Shown piece by piece: positions 1-7,406 of a stretch of 64,000 nt of DNA. This DNA comes from Shewanella sp. GD04112 (GTDB lineage Bacteria; Pseudomonadota; Gammaproteobacteria; Enterobacterales; Shewanellaceae). The stretch lies in assembly GCF_029835735.1 (NCBI RefSeq), contig NZ_JAOEAL010000001.1, positions 930,001-994,000 of the forward strand, in the 5' to 3' direction. Both the position numbers and the translations under genes were made by a program. The notes beneath the pieces are model-generated. The model saw only the letters and a program-made list of their open reading frames with translations, did no database searches and was not told where the DNA came from. Numbering within the stretch: position 1 is the first letter of the stretch; each line of letters starts with the position of its first letter.

Positions 1-181
1 TCGTTATCGCATTTTTATGAATCTTTTGGCAAAAGGTACGTCCAAGGTTTCATCTGTTGGGGATGCCTGCGATACTGCGTCCCTATCGAACCTTTTCGCT
101 TATTGCAAGTTCTTGGCATGGATTGGTAAGCGTTAGATCGATTTCTACAATTTACTGCAGTGTTGGTTTTGTTGGAGCACC
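1..181. other. Upstream region of cydD
   Basis: No coding sequence is supported here. The stretch ends in a good ribosome-binding site, TTGGAG at about 172-177, four bases before the cydD ATG. The cydDC promoter is presumably inside it, but I cannot point to a convincing -35/-10 pair. Confidence 0.4.
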
Positions 182-2155
182 ATGGATAAGTCGTTAGAAA
201 AGTCCCTTCTCGTTTGGCTCAAGTCTCAAAAAAAAGCCTGTGGCTGGTTTGTTAAGCTCTCCGTATGGTGTGGAATGTTAAGTGCTATTGCATTGATAGC
301 GCAGGCTTATCTGATAGCCACACTTCTCGATGGGGTTATTGTTGGTAATGCCTTGCAGGCTTTGACTGAGGGAGCGAATAGCACTCAAGCACAATCTACA
401 GTTGGGGCTAGCGATTATCTGCCACATTTTATGGCCCTGATTGGCTTAATGTTGCTGCGAGCCTTACTCGCCTATGGCCGCGAGCGCGCCAGTTTTGAAG
501 CGGGTAAGCGCTTACGCCAACAGATCCGCGGTGCGGTAATGGATAAGTTAACTCGGCTCGGGCCTGCGTTTATTAAAGGTAAACCCGCAGGCAGTTGGGC
601 GAGCATAGTTTTAGAGCAAGTGGAAGATTTACAAGATTTTTATGCCCGTTATTTACCGCAAATGACCCTTGCTGGCGTGATCCCCTTATTGATCCTCATC
701 GCCGTGTTTCCTATCAACTGGGCGGCGGGGCTGATTTTGCTGTTAACCGCGCCACTTATCCCGCTGTTTATGATCCTTGTCGGTATGGGCGCGGCCGATG
801 CCAACCGTAAAAACTTCAATGCTTTAGCCAGATTAAGCGGCCATTTTATGGATAGATTAAAAGGGCTTTCGACCTTAAAACTGTTCCATAGGGGGGATGC
901 TGAACTTAAGGTTATCGAAAAAGCCTCGGAGGAGTTCCGTAGTCGTACTATGTCTGTGCTGCGCATGGCCTTTTTAAGTTCGGCGGTACTGGAGTTTTTT
1001 GCCGCGGTATCGATTGCCGTATTAGCGGTTTACTTTGGTTTCAGTTATTTAGGTCACCTCGATTTTGGCTACTATGGTGTGCACGCTCAACTTGGGCCTA
1101 ATGCGAATGAAGGCTTACCTTTTAGCCTGTTTGTAGGCTTGTTTATCTTAATTTTGGCACCTGAGTTTTATCAGCCCCTTAGGGATATGGGCACTCACTA
1201 CCATGCTAAAGCGCAGGCGATTGGCGCTGCCCAAGCATTGGTGACACTGCTGGAACACCCTGAGCCCGAGCCGGGTTCTGAGTCAGAGTCGGGTTCTGAG
1301 CTTGGCTCTTCGCAGAACAAGCTAGGGCAGCAAACGCGACTCGATAAGCTGACTCACCTTAGCGTAAAAGATCTGGAAGTCTTTAGTACCGATGGCAGTC
1401 GTTTGCTCGGCCCCATTAGTTTTGAGTTGAAGCAGGGCGAACACTTGGCTCTGGTTGGCCCAAGCGGCGCTGGTAAAACAAGTTTACTCAATGCCTTATT
1501 AGGATTTTTGCCCTATAAAGGCAAGCTGCTAATCGATGGCGTTGAGCTCGCAAACCTCGACCTTGCCCATTGGCGACAGCAGTTAGCATGGCTTGGGCAG
1601 GAGCCGCAGTTATTCCATGGCACAGTGCGGGAAAACGTCGCCTTAGCCAATCCCGAAATGTCGGATGAGCAGGTGTGGCAATTGCTGGAGCAGGCCAATA
1701 TCCATGAGTTTGTCCACGCGCAACCCCTTGGTTTAGCCACGCCGATAGGCGAGCAGTCATCGACCTTATCGGTTGGGCAGGCGCAACGTATTGCGCTTGC
1801 GCGGGCATTGGGTCAGGCGGCGCAGGTCTTTATTCTCGATGAACCGACGGCGAGTTTAGACAGCGTCAGCGAACAACTCGTCAGCCGCACCTTAAAAACG
1901 GCTATGGCGGGTAAGATGGGCATTATGGTGACCCACAGGGTCGATCAACTGGATCATATGTCGTCCATCCTGGTGCTCGATAAAGGCAAGATAGTCCAGC
2001 GGGGGAATTTTGCGACGCTGTCTACTGAGGCGGGGTTATTCCAAACCATGTTGCATGAAAATACTGAGTCAGTAGCCGATATTGGGCTGGAATCGTCAAT
2101 GCCTGATACCCATAGCGATATCGCGTTAGGGACAACCGAAGGAGCCGCACAATGA
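182..2155 (+). CDS. cydD: Thiol reductant ABC exporter subunit CydD
   Basis: One half of the heterodimeric inner-membrane ABC exporter CydDC, which in E. coli moves cysteine/glutathione-type thiols to the periplasm and is needed to assemble cytochrome bd and c-type cytochromes. The 657-residue product has an N-terminal membrane domain (about residues 20-330). The C-terminal nucleotide-binding domain shows a Walker A (GPSGAGKTS, near 425), a slightly divergent signature (LSVGQAQR) and a Walker B (FILDEPTASLD). An acidic Glu/Ser/Gly/Pro-rich linker near residues 358-378 joins the two halves and is longer than I would expect for the family. The gene overlaps cydC by 4 bases (ATGA), so translation is probably coupled. 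A TTGGAG ribosome-binding site supports the start. The family assignment is firm; the substrate is inferred from homologues. Confidence 0.95.
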   Translation: MDKSLEKSLLVWLKSQKKACGWFVKLSVWCGMLSAIALIAQAYLIATLLDGVIVGNALQALTEGANSTQAQSTVGASDYLPHFMALIGLMLLRALLAYGRERASFEAGKRLRQQIRGAVMDKLTRLGPAFIKGKPAGSWASIVLEQVEDLQDFYARYLPQMTLAGVIPLLILIAVFPINWAAGLILLLTAPLIPLFMILVGMGAADANRKNFNALARLSGHFMDRLKGLSTLKLFHRGDAELKVIEKASEEFRSRTMSVLRMAFLSSAVLEFFAAVSIAVLAVYFGFSYLGHLDFGYYGVHAQLGPNANEGLPFSLFVGLFILILAPEFYQPLRDMGTHYHAKAQAIGAAQALVTLLEHPEPEPGSESESGSELGSSQNKLGQQTRLDKLTHLSVKDLEVFSTDGSRLLGPISFELKQGEHLALVGPSGAGKTSLLNALLGFLPYKGKLLIDGVELANLDLAHWRQQLAWLGQEPQLFHGTVRENVALANPEMSDEQVWQLLEQANIHEFVHAQPLGLATPIGEQSSTLSVGQAQRIALARALGQAAQVFILDEPTASLDSVSEQLVSRTLKTAMAGKMGIMVTHRVDQLDHMSSILVLDKGKIVQRGNFATLSTEAGLFQTMLHENTESVADIGLESSMPDTHSDIALGTTEGAAQ

Positions 2156-3903
2156 AAATTCTCCTTCCCTTTATTCGGTTGTTCTCCCACCAATGGTTGA
2201 TGATGGCCGTTGGGCTTGTACTCACCCTAACCACACTCATGGCGGGGATTGGTTTATTGTCGCTGTCGGGCTGGTTTTTATCGGCGACGGCGGTGGCGGG
2301 ATTAACGGTTATCGGCTCCCAATCCTTTAACTTTTTTACCCCCGCGGGTGGCGTGCGTTTCCTTTCTATCGCGCGAACGGCCAGCCGTTACGGTGAGCGC
2401 CTCGCGACCCATGAGGCGACCTTTAAGTTACTGACGGAACTCAGAGTTTGGGCGTGGCGAAAACTTTTCCCGCTCAGCGCTAAAAATCTGCAGGGGCTGC
2501 GCCGTGCGGATATGCTCAACCGCCTCGTGGCGGATATAGATACACTCGACCATCTGTATTTACGGTTGTTGACGCCGATGGCGGCTTCCTTGCTGATGAC
2601 GGCGTTGTTGTATCTGTTCCTCGCATGGTTTGATGTCAAGCTGGCGTTAAGCTTATGCCTGTTTTTGATTGTGGTTTGGTTGCTGCTACCTCTGCTGTTT
2701 TATCGGCTTGGGCATCAACCAAGTCGCAATATGCTGGAGACCAAACGCCAATATCGGGTGCAGTTGCTTGAGATGCTGCAGGGACAAGCGGAGTTGAGTC
2801 TATTTGGTGCGAATGACAGATACAGACACAAGCTCGACGAGGCTGAACAGGCGTTATTTGCCAGCCAAGGGGCGATGGCAAATATCACCGCCTTGAGCCA
2901 AGCCATGCTGATCCTCGCGACGGGCTTGGCACTCATCATGATGCTATTTTTAGCCGCCAATGGCGTGGGCGATGCTGTGCCACCCGGCCCTATGTTCGCC
3001 TTGATGGTGTTTGCCACTATGGCCTGCGTCGAAATGATGATGCCAATCGCTGGCGCTTTCCAACATTTGTCAGGCTGCGTGCTGGCGGCGACACGAATCC
3101 ACGAAATCACCGAGCAGGAAAGCGATATTCGTTTTAGCGAGGATTTAACGCTCAAGGCGACATCGGGCGGGCTGCAGATGACGGATATCCACTTTGGCTA
3201 TCACGACAATCAGAGCGTACTGCAGGGCTTATCCTTAACGGTACAGCCTGGGCAAAAGGTGGCATTATTGGGCGCCACGGGCTGCGGCAAATCCAGTTTA
3301 TTGTCCTTAATCACCCGTGAATGGCAGGCGCAGCGTGGCCAAATTTACCTCGATGGCCATCAACTGAGTGACTATAGCGAGGCCGCCTTAAGATCGGCGA
3401 TGACGGTTGTTAGCCAGCGGATTTACCTGTACGCGGGCACGCTGCGGGAGAACCTTGCCATAGCCTTGCCTGTGCCAGAAGGGCAAAAACGTACCGTCAA
3501 TGATGAGCGTTTTATCCAAGTCTTACAGCAGGTTGGTTTAGGCGAATTACTTAAAGGCGATAAGCCTCTAGATATGTGGATTGGCGAGGGCGGCCGACAG
3601 TTATCGGGTGGCGAGCAGCGCCGTATCGGCGTGGCGAGGGCACTGCTACGTGATGCGCCTTTGTTATTGTTAGATGAGCCAACCGAGGGCTTAGATAAGC
3701 GCACCGAGCGGGAAATCTTAAGTTTACTATTTGAATTTGCAAAGGATAAAACCTTGCTAATGATCAGCCACAGATTAACGGCGATGGCCAAGATGGACCA
3801 AATTCACCTCCTCGCCGAGGGGCAAATTGTGGCATCGGGCAACCATGAGCAGTTACTTCAAACTTGCCCCGCCTATCAGGCGCTCTATCGTCGCTTAGCT
3901 TGA
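2152..3903 (+). CDS. cydC: Thiol reductant ABC exporter subunit CydC
   Basis: Partner of CydD in the thiol exporter needed for cytochrome bd assembly; inner membrane. The 583-residue protein has an N-terminal six-helix transporter domain and an ATPase domain with Walker A (GATGCGKSS, near residue 375), canonical signature LSGGEQRR and Walker B (LLLLDEPTEGLD). The start overlaps the end of cydD by four bases, the standard cydDC arrangement. Unlike CydD, this subunit has the consensus signature sequence, so the two ATP sites of the dimer may not be equivalent. It is followed 52 bases later by the interrupted adenylate cyclase gene, which may have been the third gene of the unit. Confidence 0.95.
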   Translation: MKILLPFIRLFSHQWLMMAVGLVLTLTTLMAGIGLLSLSGWFLSATAVAGLTVIGSQSFNFFTPAGGVRFLSIARTASRYGERLATHEATFKLLTELRVWAWRKLFPLSAKNLQGLRRADMLNRLVADIDTLDHLYLRLLTPMAASLLMTALLYLFLAWFDVKLALSLCLFLIVVWLLLPLLFYRLGHQPSRNMLETKRQYRVQLLEMLQGQAELSLFGANDRYRHKLDEAEQALFASQGAMANITALSQAMLILATGLALIMMLFLAANGVGDAVPPGPMFALMVFATMACVEMMMPIAGAFQHLSGCVLAATRIHEITEQESDIRFSEDLTLKATSGGLQMTDIHFGYHDNQSVLQGLSLTVQPGQKVALLGATGCGKSSLLSLITREWQAQRGQIYLDGHQLSDYSEAALRSAMTVVSQRIYLYAGTLRENLAIALPVPEGQKRTVNDERFIQVLQQVGLGELLKGDKPLDMWIGEGGRQLSGGEQRRIGVARALLRDAPLLLLDEPTEGLDKRTEREILSLLFEFAKDKTLLMISHRLTAMAKMDQIHLLAEGQIVASGNHEQLLQTCPAYQALYRRLA

Positions 3904-4250
3904 GTCAGGATGTCGATTGGGTGAGAAATATGTGCAGCAGGAGTAAAGCCGTTAGATGAATAACCCTATGCAAGCAGATCCAGCACCAAAAGAATTAGCC
4001 CCGCAAATTAACGCCCATTTTAATGGCAAGTTTGAGGTTGAGCTTAAGTATCGACTCACAGACCGCGAGGCCTTTTGGGCGCGTTTAAGTGCCAAATCCC
4101 CCGAGGTGATGCTCGAGGATAATCTTGAGCATGACTGCTATTTTGATTCGCCCTCAGCGTCGTTAGCGGCGGAGCATAAAAGCCTGTGTATTCGCGAGAT
4201 GCAGCCCTCCGGCATCATGCTGTGGATTGTGAAAGGGCCCGAGAAAGACC

Positions 4251-4260
4251 GCTGTGAGGC
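4251..4260. repeat. Target-site duplication, left copy
   Basis: GCTGTGAGGC directly precedes the IS terminal repeat and is repeated exactly at 5686-5695 after the other end. It is a 10-base duplication of cyaB sequence, so this is a simple, probably recent transposition. Confidence 0.95.
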
Positions 4261-4269
4261 TAATGCCAG

Positions 4270-5601
4270 TCAGTTAAGAGCTGACTGGCATTTTCTTTTG
4301 ACTGGGTATTTCCTTGGTTTCACTCTGACACACCGAGGGTAAGCTCTTGAATCCCCTCGTATTGGTAGCACATGCTGCTCGGTTTCTGCGAGTAAACTAT
4401 CCATCCTTTTAGGGATGGTTCCGGCGGCTTCCAGCCAAAACCCATAAATCACATGGATTATCGCAACCGCGCATGTCGTAAAACTCAGTTGGTTAGCGTA
4501 TAAACCCGGCTTGCTTTGCGCCATTTTCACCATCTGGTAGCGGATAATATTGTAGCTCAAGAGAATGCCCCATAGCTCTTGTTTTACCATCTCCGGTTTC
4601 TTGCTCCTCAACGTAAACTCGCTGTTGAGCAAACTCTGCTTCATCTCGCGATAGCCCAGCTCAATTTCCCAGCGATGACTGTATAAATCCACGATTTCTG
4701 CACCAGGGAAACGCAACGGGTCTGTCATTGAGGTGAGGATATTGACCTCTTTGCCTTTCACTGTTTTTGTCAGCAATCGGACGTCAATAAATTCAGGTAA
4801 CTCATTAAATTGTTTACGAGATTGTGCTGTGGTCGTCAGCCGAATGAGTTTATCGTGTCGACCGAGTTTTGTGATGACTTCAAACTGTGTGCCTTTCTTC
4901 ATCGGCATTAACCAATGTCTGGATTTGCCCGCTTGATGCCAACGGTTTAGCAGCCCCAGTGAGTAAAATCCTCGGTCAAATAGGGTGAGTGAGTTGTCGG
5001 GTGTGCTATCAATCAGTTGCTCTGCCAACTTCATTTCATTGATTTTGGCATCGTCAAATGCGCTGGCAACTAACATGTGGCTCGTCAATTCCATCTGGCA
5101 AACCATGCGTACTTGCGGATAGCCAACATCACCGTGCTGGTTTTTGCTGTAGGTAAAGGCTTGCTGGTTGTTGGGAGTATCGGGCGTTCGCCAAATGACG
5201 CCATCAACCCCAAGCAACGTTAAGCCACACCAGTCAGGATGCTGGGCATCTTGGTTCCAGACGCGCTGACTTTGCGAAAAAATTTCTTTAACGGCATCAA
5301 CACCTAAACGTTGTCTGGCTTGAACAACGGCGCTAGGAGCCACAAGGGGCTTCTTACCAGGCAACATCAATTGTGCTTTGGCGACAATGCTCCAAACAGG
5401 CTCTTGGCGATACATTGCCATCGCAATGACAGCCCAAACAGCCTGCTCTAGAGGAAGTCGACGTTTGCGTATGGTTGCTACACCAGATGTTTCAAGGCAT
5501 TGCGAGATGAAATCTGGACACAAGATATCACTTAGTTTGCCGAGTTGTTCAGTGTTGGGAGCGTAGCCATTAGCCAGTGCAAGCGCTGTAGTCAGTTGCA
5601 T
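4270..5601 (-). CDS. IS4-family transposase
   Basis: DDE transposase of the IS4 family. It shows the N-terminal region common to this group (RRLPLEQAVWAVIAMAMYR), the first catalytic Asp in LLGVDGV, a second Asp in LTLFDRGFYS, and the exact family signature Y(2)R(3)E(6)K in YSHRWEIELGYREMK. I place the start at the ATG at 5601 (443 residues). The frame stays open to a TTG at 5658 (462 residues), but that codon has no ribosome-binding site. The ATG lies directly after a 13-base-stem hairpin and a T7 run, so read-through translation is probably damped (see findings). The stop lies inside the left-end hairpin. The gene looks intact, so the element may be active. Confidence 0.93.
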   Translation of the reverse strand: MQLTTALALANGYAPNTEQLGKLSDILCPDFISQCLETSGVATIRKRRLPLEQAVWAVIAMAMYRQEPVWSIVAKAQLMLPGKKPLVAPSAVVQARQRLGVDAVKEIFSQSQRVWNQDAQHPDWCGLTLLGVDGVIWRTPDTPNNQQAFTYSKNQHGDVGYPQVRMVCQMELTSHMLVASAFDDAKINEMKLAEQLIDSTPDNSLTLFDRGFYSLGLLNRWHQAGKSRHWLMPMKKGTQFEVITKLGRHDKLIRLTTTAQSRKQFNELPEFIDVRLLTKTVKGKEVNILTSMTDPLRFPGAEIVDLYSHRWEIELGYREMKQSLLNSEFTLRSKKPEMVKQELWGILLSYNIIRYQMVKMAQSKPGLYANQLSFTTCAVAIIHVIYGFWLEAAGTIPKRMDSLLAETEQHVLPIRGDSRAYPRCVRVKPRKYPVKRKCQSALN

Positions 5602-5604
5602 AAA

Positions 5605-5635
5605 AAAATCCGATGACGAGTGGTCATCGGATTTT
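5605..5635 (-). promoter_or_regulatory. Hairpin plus T-run just before the transposase ATG
   Basis: AAAATCCGATGAC (5605-5617 on the plus strand) pairs perfectly with 5623-5635 around a 5-base loop. On the coding strand the stem is followed by seven Ts and then the ATG. It has the form of an intrinsic terminator and covers the place where a ribosome-binding site should be. Confidence 0.7.
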
Positions 5636-5685
5636 GATCTTTTCAATGAGATCGTCAAGTGTTCTGGCTTAACTGATCGGCATTA

Positions 5686-5695
5686 GCTGTGAGGC
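5686..5695. repeat. Target-site duplication, right copy
   Basis: Second copy of GCTGTGAGGC, immediately after the right terminal repeat of the IS. Confidence 0.95.
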
Positions 5696-6041
5696 GGTCA
5701 ATATTACGGATGCAAACAAGGCCAAAAGTATGCTACGGACTTTAGGGTATCAATGTGTGCTTGAGATTAAAAAACGCCGCAGCGTATATTTTCTCGGGGA
5801 ATTTCATTTAACGCTTGATTGGCTCGAAGGCTTAGGTGACTTTGCCGAGCTTGCAATCATGACTAATGATGAAGCTAAGCTGCCAATCTATGAGGCGCAG
5901 CTCCTCGCCTTAGCCGCTGAGCTTGGGCTAGAGGAATCACAACGGGAGTTGTTATCTTACAGACAGTTACAGATGGCTATACAAGGATAAGCGAGGCATC
6001 CCAAGTCCATTTGGGGATGGATCGATACAAGGCGCGGCGGC

Positions 6042-6221
6042 TTATCTTCCTAAGCGCTGCGAAAAGGCTAAGTAACGTTTGACCTCTTCTTCGGGGAATC
6101 GCAATTCTTCACCGTCTTTCACGCTGCTGAGCAGGTTTTCCCGCGCATAGCGTTTAATCGTTGCTGGACTCTTATCCAGCAACTTGCACACTTCATCCAC
6201 AGTTAACAGATTATCACTCAT
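6042..6221 (-). CDS. Small HTH (MerR/excisionase-like) DNA-binding protein, 59 aa
   Basis: A 59-residue protein starting MSDNLLTVDEVCKLLDK and ending FSQRLGR. The pattern TVDEVCKLLDKSPATIKRYARE is a helix-turn-helix of the excisionase/MerR type found in phage Xis proteins and in small chromosomal regulators, and RFPEEEVKRYL is the matching wing/helix. Nothing else is fused to it. The ATG at 6221 has a weak upstream GGGAG (GAGTGGGAGTGAGCC on the coding strand). It lies between the broken cyclase and the DUF599 gene. No integrase or phage gene is nearby, so I read it as a resident small regulator and not a phage remnant. Its target is unknown. Confidence 0.72.
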   Translation of the reverse strand: MSDNLLTVDEVCKLLDKSPATIKRYARENLLSSVKDGEELRFPEEEVKRYLAFSQRLGR

Positions 6222-6317
6222 GGCTCACTCCCACTTATTGATTGGTGATTAACTCAATGAGTATAGAACAAGAATCAGACTGCGCTTTGGCGGGCGCAGT
6301 CTGGGGTTGGCTGGCGA

Positions 6318-7052
6318 CTACTTGGCTTGGCGCTGGGCTTCTCGCGCCTGATATTCGCTGCCCAAATGTGCCTTGGCGGCGGTAATGGCCATTACGGCGC
6401 GGGATTTAAATTCGCGGCGATAGAGGGTGACCACCACAAACAGGCTGGCCAAAATAAACAGTATCGGGTGCACAAACCAGCAGAGCACGGCCATCGAAAA
6501 GTAGTACGCCCGCAGGCCATAGTTATAGGAATGGGCGGCTTGGTCTTGCACCGTTGCCATTTGCCGCGCGTAGGCTTTGAGGTTGTCGTTTGCGCCTTCG
6601 CTATCCATTGGGCCTGCGCCTATCATCACGTTCACAAAGCCATATTGGCGCATCGACCAGGTAAATTGGAAAAATGCCATCACGAAGATTACTACTAATA
6701 GCGCCAGCTTAACTTGAACTAAGGAGTGGTTCGGCGGTGTGGCATAGGGAATAGTGGCGATCACGGCTTCGAGCCGTTCAACCTGTGCAAATAAGGTTAA
6801 TACCCCCGCGAGTACGAACAGCGTAGTCGAGGCAAAAAAGGCAATATTACGCTCAAGGTTAGCTAATAACGCCGCATCACCGACGCGCACACCTCGAGTC
6901 ATCAGCTCGAGCATCCAGTAAATTCGATGTTTATGCAGGCCACGGGCAATACAGTCGGTATCCTTCGCCTTACGTCGGGCAAAGGCGGTATAGCCAGCCC
7001 AAGAAACGATAAACCACGTCAATGCAGAAATATCTAGTAGCGAGAATGTCAT
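6318..7052 (-). CDS. DUF599 family inner-membrane protein
   Basis: A 244-residue membrane protein with four predicted helices: near residues 5-22, 72-92, 112-132 and 185-210. Conserved polar stretches such as YTAFARRKAKDTDCIARGLHKHR and WSMRQYGFVNV match the DUF599 family, which has no established biochemical role. The C-terminal tail is basic and Gln/Ala-rich. It is transcribed away from the AT-rich operon that begins at 7407 and toward the small HTH gene at 6221. I can give no function beyond the family name. Confidence 0.8.
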   Translation of the reverse strand: MTFSLLDISALTWFIVSWAGYTAFARRKAKDTDCIARGLHKHRIYWMLELMTRGVRVGDAALLANLERNIAFFASTTLFVLAGVLTLFAQVERLEAVIATIPYATPPNHSLVQVKLALLVVIFVMAFFQFTWSMRQYGFVNVMIGAGPMDSEGANDNLKAYARQMATVQDQAAHSYNYGLRAYYFSMAVLCWFVHPILFILASLFVVVTLYRREFKSRAVMAITAAKAHLGSEYQAREAQRQAK

Positions 7053-7406
7053 AGTTGCCTTAGTTCGTTGTTGAACAAGTTAAATTACAGCCTGTTTAGG
7101 AACAGATTATAGATTATGCGTGGAGAGAAATACTGAAGGCAACTTAGAGATAAATTCTGAAGATATTTTTTAAAATAATGATTACCTGTTCACAATTATA
7201 GTTATGTGTGCGTGTTAGTCATCATCATGACCTTTAGCTCTAAAGAGCTTAACCTACGGCGTTACAAATCTCTCATTTGCAATTTTCTTACAACACGTTG
7301 TTCTCATTTGTGCAAACTTTAGGTTGACATTCAAATAGCAATTCCTTCTAATTTCTAGGTTAATTCTTACATATCAACTTAAATTTTATCTTTTAAAGAG
7401 TTAGGG
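7053..7406. other. AT-rich divergent intergenic region
   Basis: A 354-base gap between the DUF599 gene and the unknown three-gene operon. It is visibly richer in A/T than the flanking core genes. Apart from the promoter at 7324-7352, I see no gene or strong repeat in it. It probably marks the left edge of an accessory insertion. Confidence 0.5.
7324..7352 (+). promoter_or_regulatory. Sigma-70 promoter of the three-gene operon
   Basis: TTGACA at 7324-7329, a spacer of exactly 17 bases, then TCTAAT at 7347-7352. That is a perfect -35 and a 5/6 match at -10, about 55 bases upstream of the first ATG. Position, spacing and match all agree. Confidence 0.7.

Larger units (their letters stand above)
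4261..5685 (-). mobile_element. Complete IS4-family insertion sequence, 1425 bp
   Basis: Both ends are visible. The left end reads TAATGCCAGTCAGTTAAG and the right end, read inward, TAATGCCGATCAGTTAAG: an 18-base terminal inverted repeat with two mismatches. Flanking GCTGTGAGGC copies are the target duplication. A single transposase gene on the minus strand fills the element. Near the left end is a 12-base-stem hairpin (4262-4273 with 4281-4292) followed by TTTT, a likely terminator for transcripts arriving from cydDC. The same terminal motif occurs at the start of the second element at 63066. Confidence 0.95.
3956..5990 (+). pseudogene. cyaB: Class IV (CYTH) adenylate cyclase, split by an insertion sequence
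   Basis: A CyaB-type CYTH-fold adenylate cyclase, which would make cAMP from ATP in a triphosphate-tunnel fold. The gene is cut in two: bases 3956-4260 carry the N-terminal part and 5696-5990 the C-terminal part. Removing the IS plus one copy of the duplicated GCTGTGAGGC restores an exact 600-base frame for 199 residues, reading through the junction as CEA-VNITDANKA. The N-terminal half shows the CYTH signature ExExK (EVELK) and the conserved IREM and IVKGP segments; the distal half has IKKRR and LGDFAEL. In the present state the first half runs into the IS and ends at 4342 after 128 residues, so the enzyme should be inactive. The remnant 5730-5990 could start at an internal ATG but lacks half the tunnel. 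Another CYTH enzyme, such as a ThTPase, is a less likely identity. Confidence 0.88.

Noticed and set aside
3956..4342. Apparent 128-residue protein continuing from the cyaB start
   Set aside because: Its last 27 codons are IS sequence; it is the truncated cyclase, not a separate gene.
5602..5658. TTG start giving a 462-residue transposase
   Set aside because: No ribosome-binding site, and the extra codons span the hairpin and inner end of the IS. The ATG at 5601 fits better.
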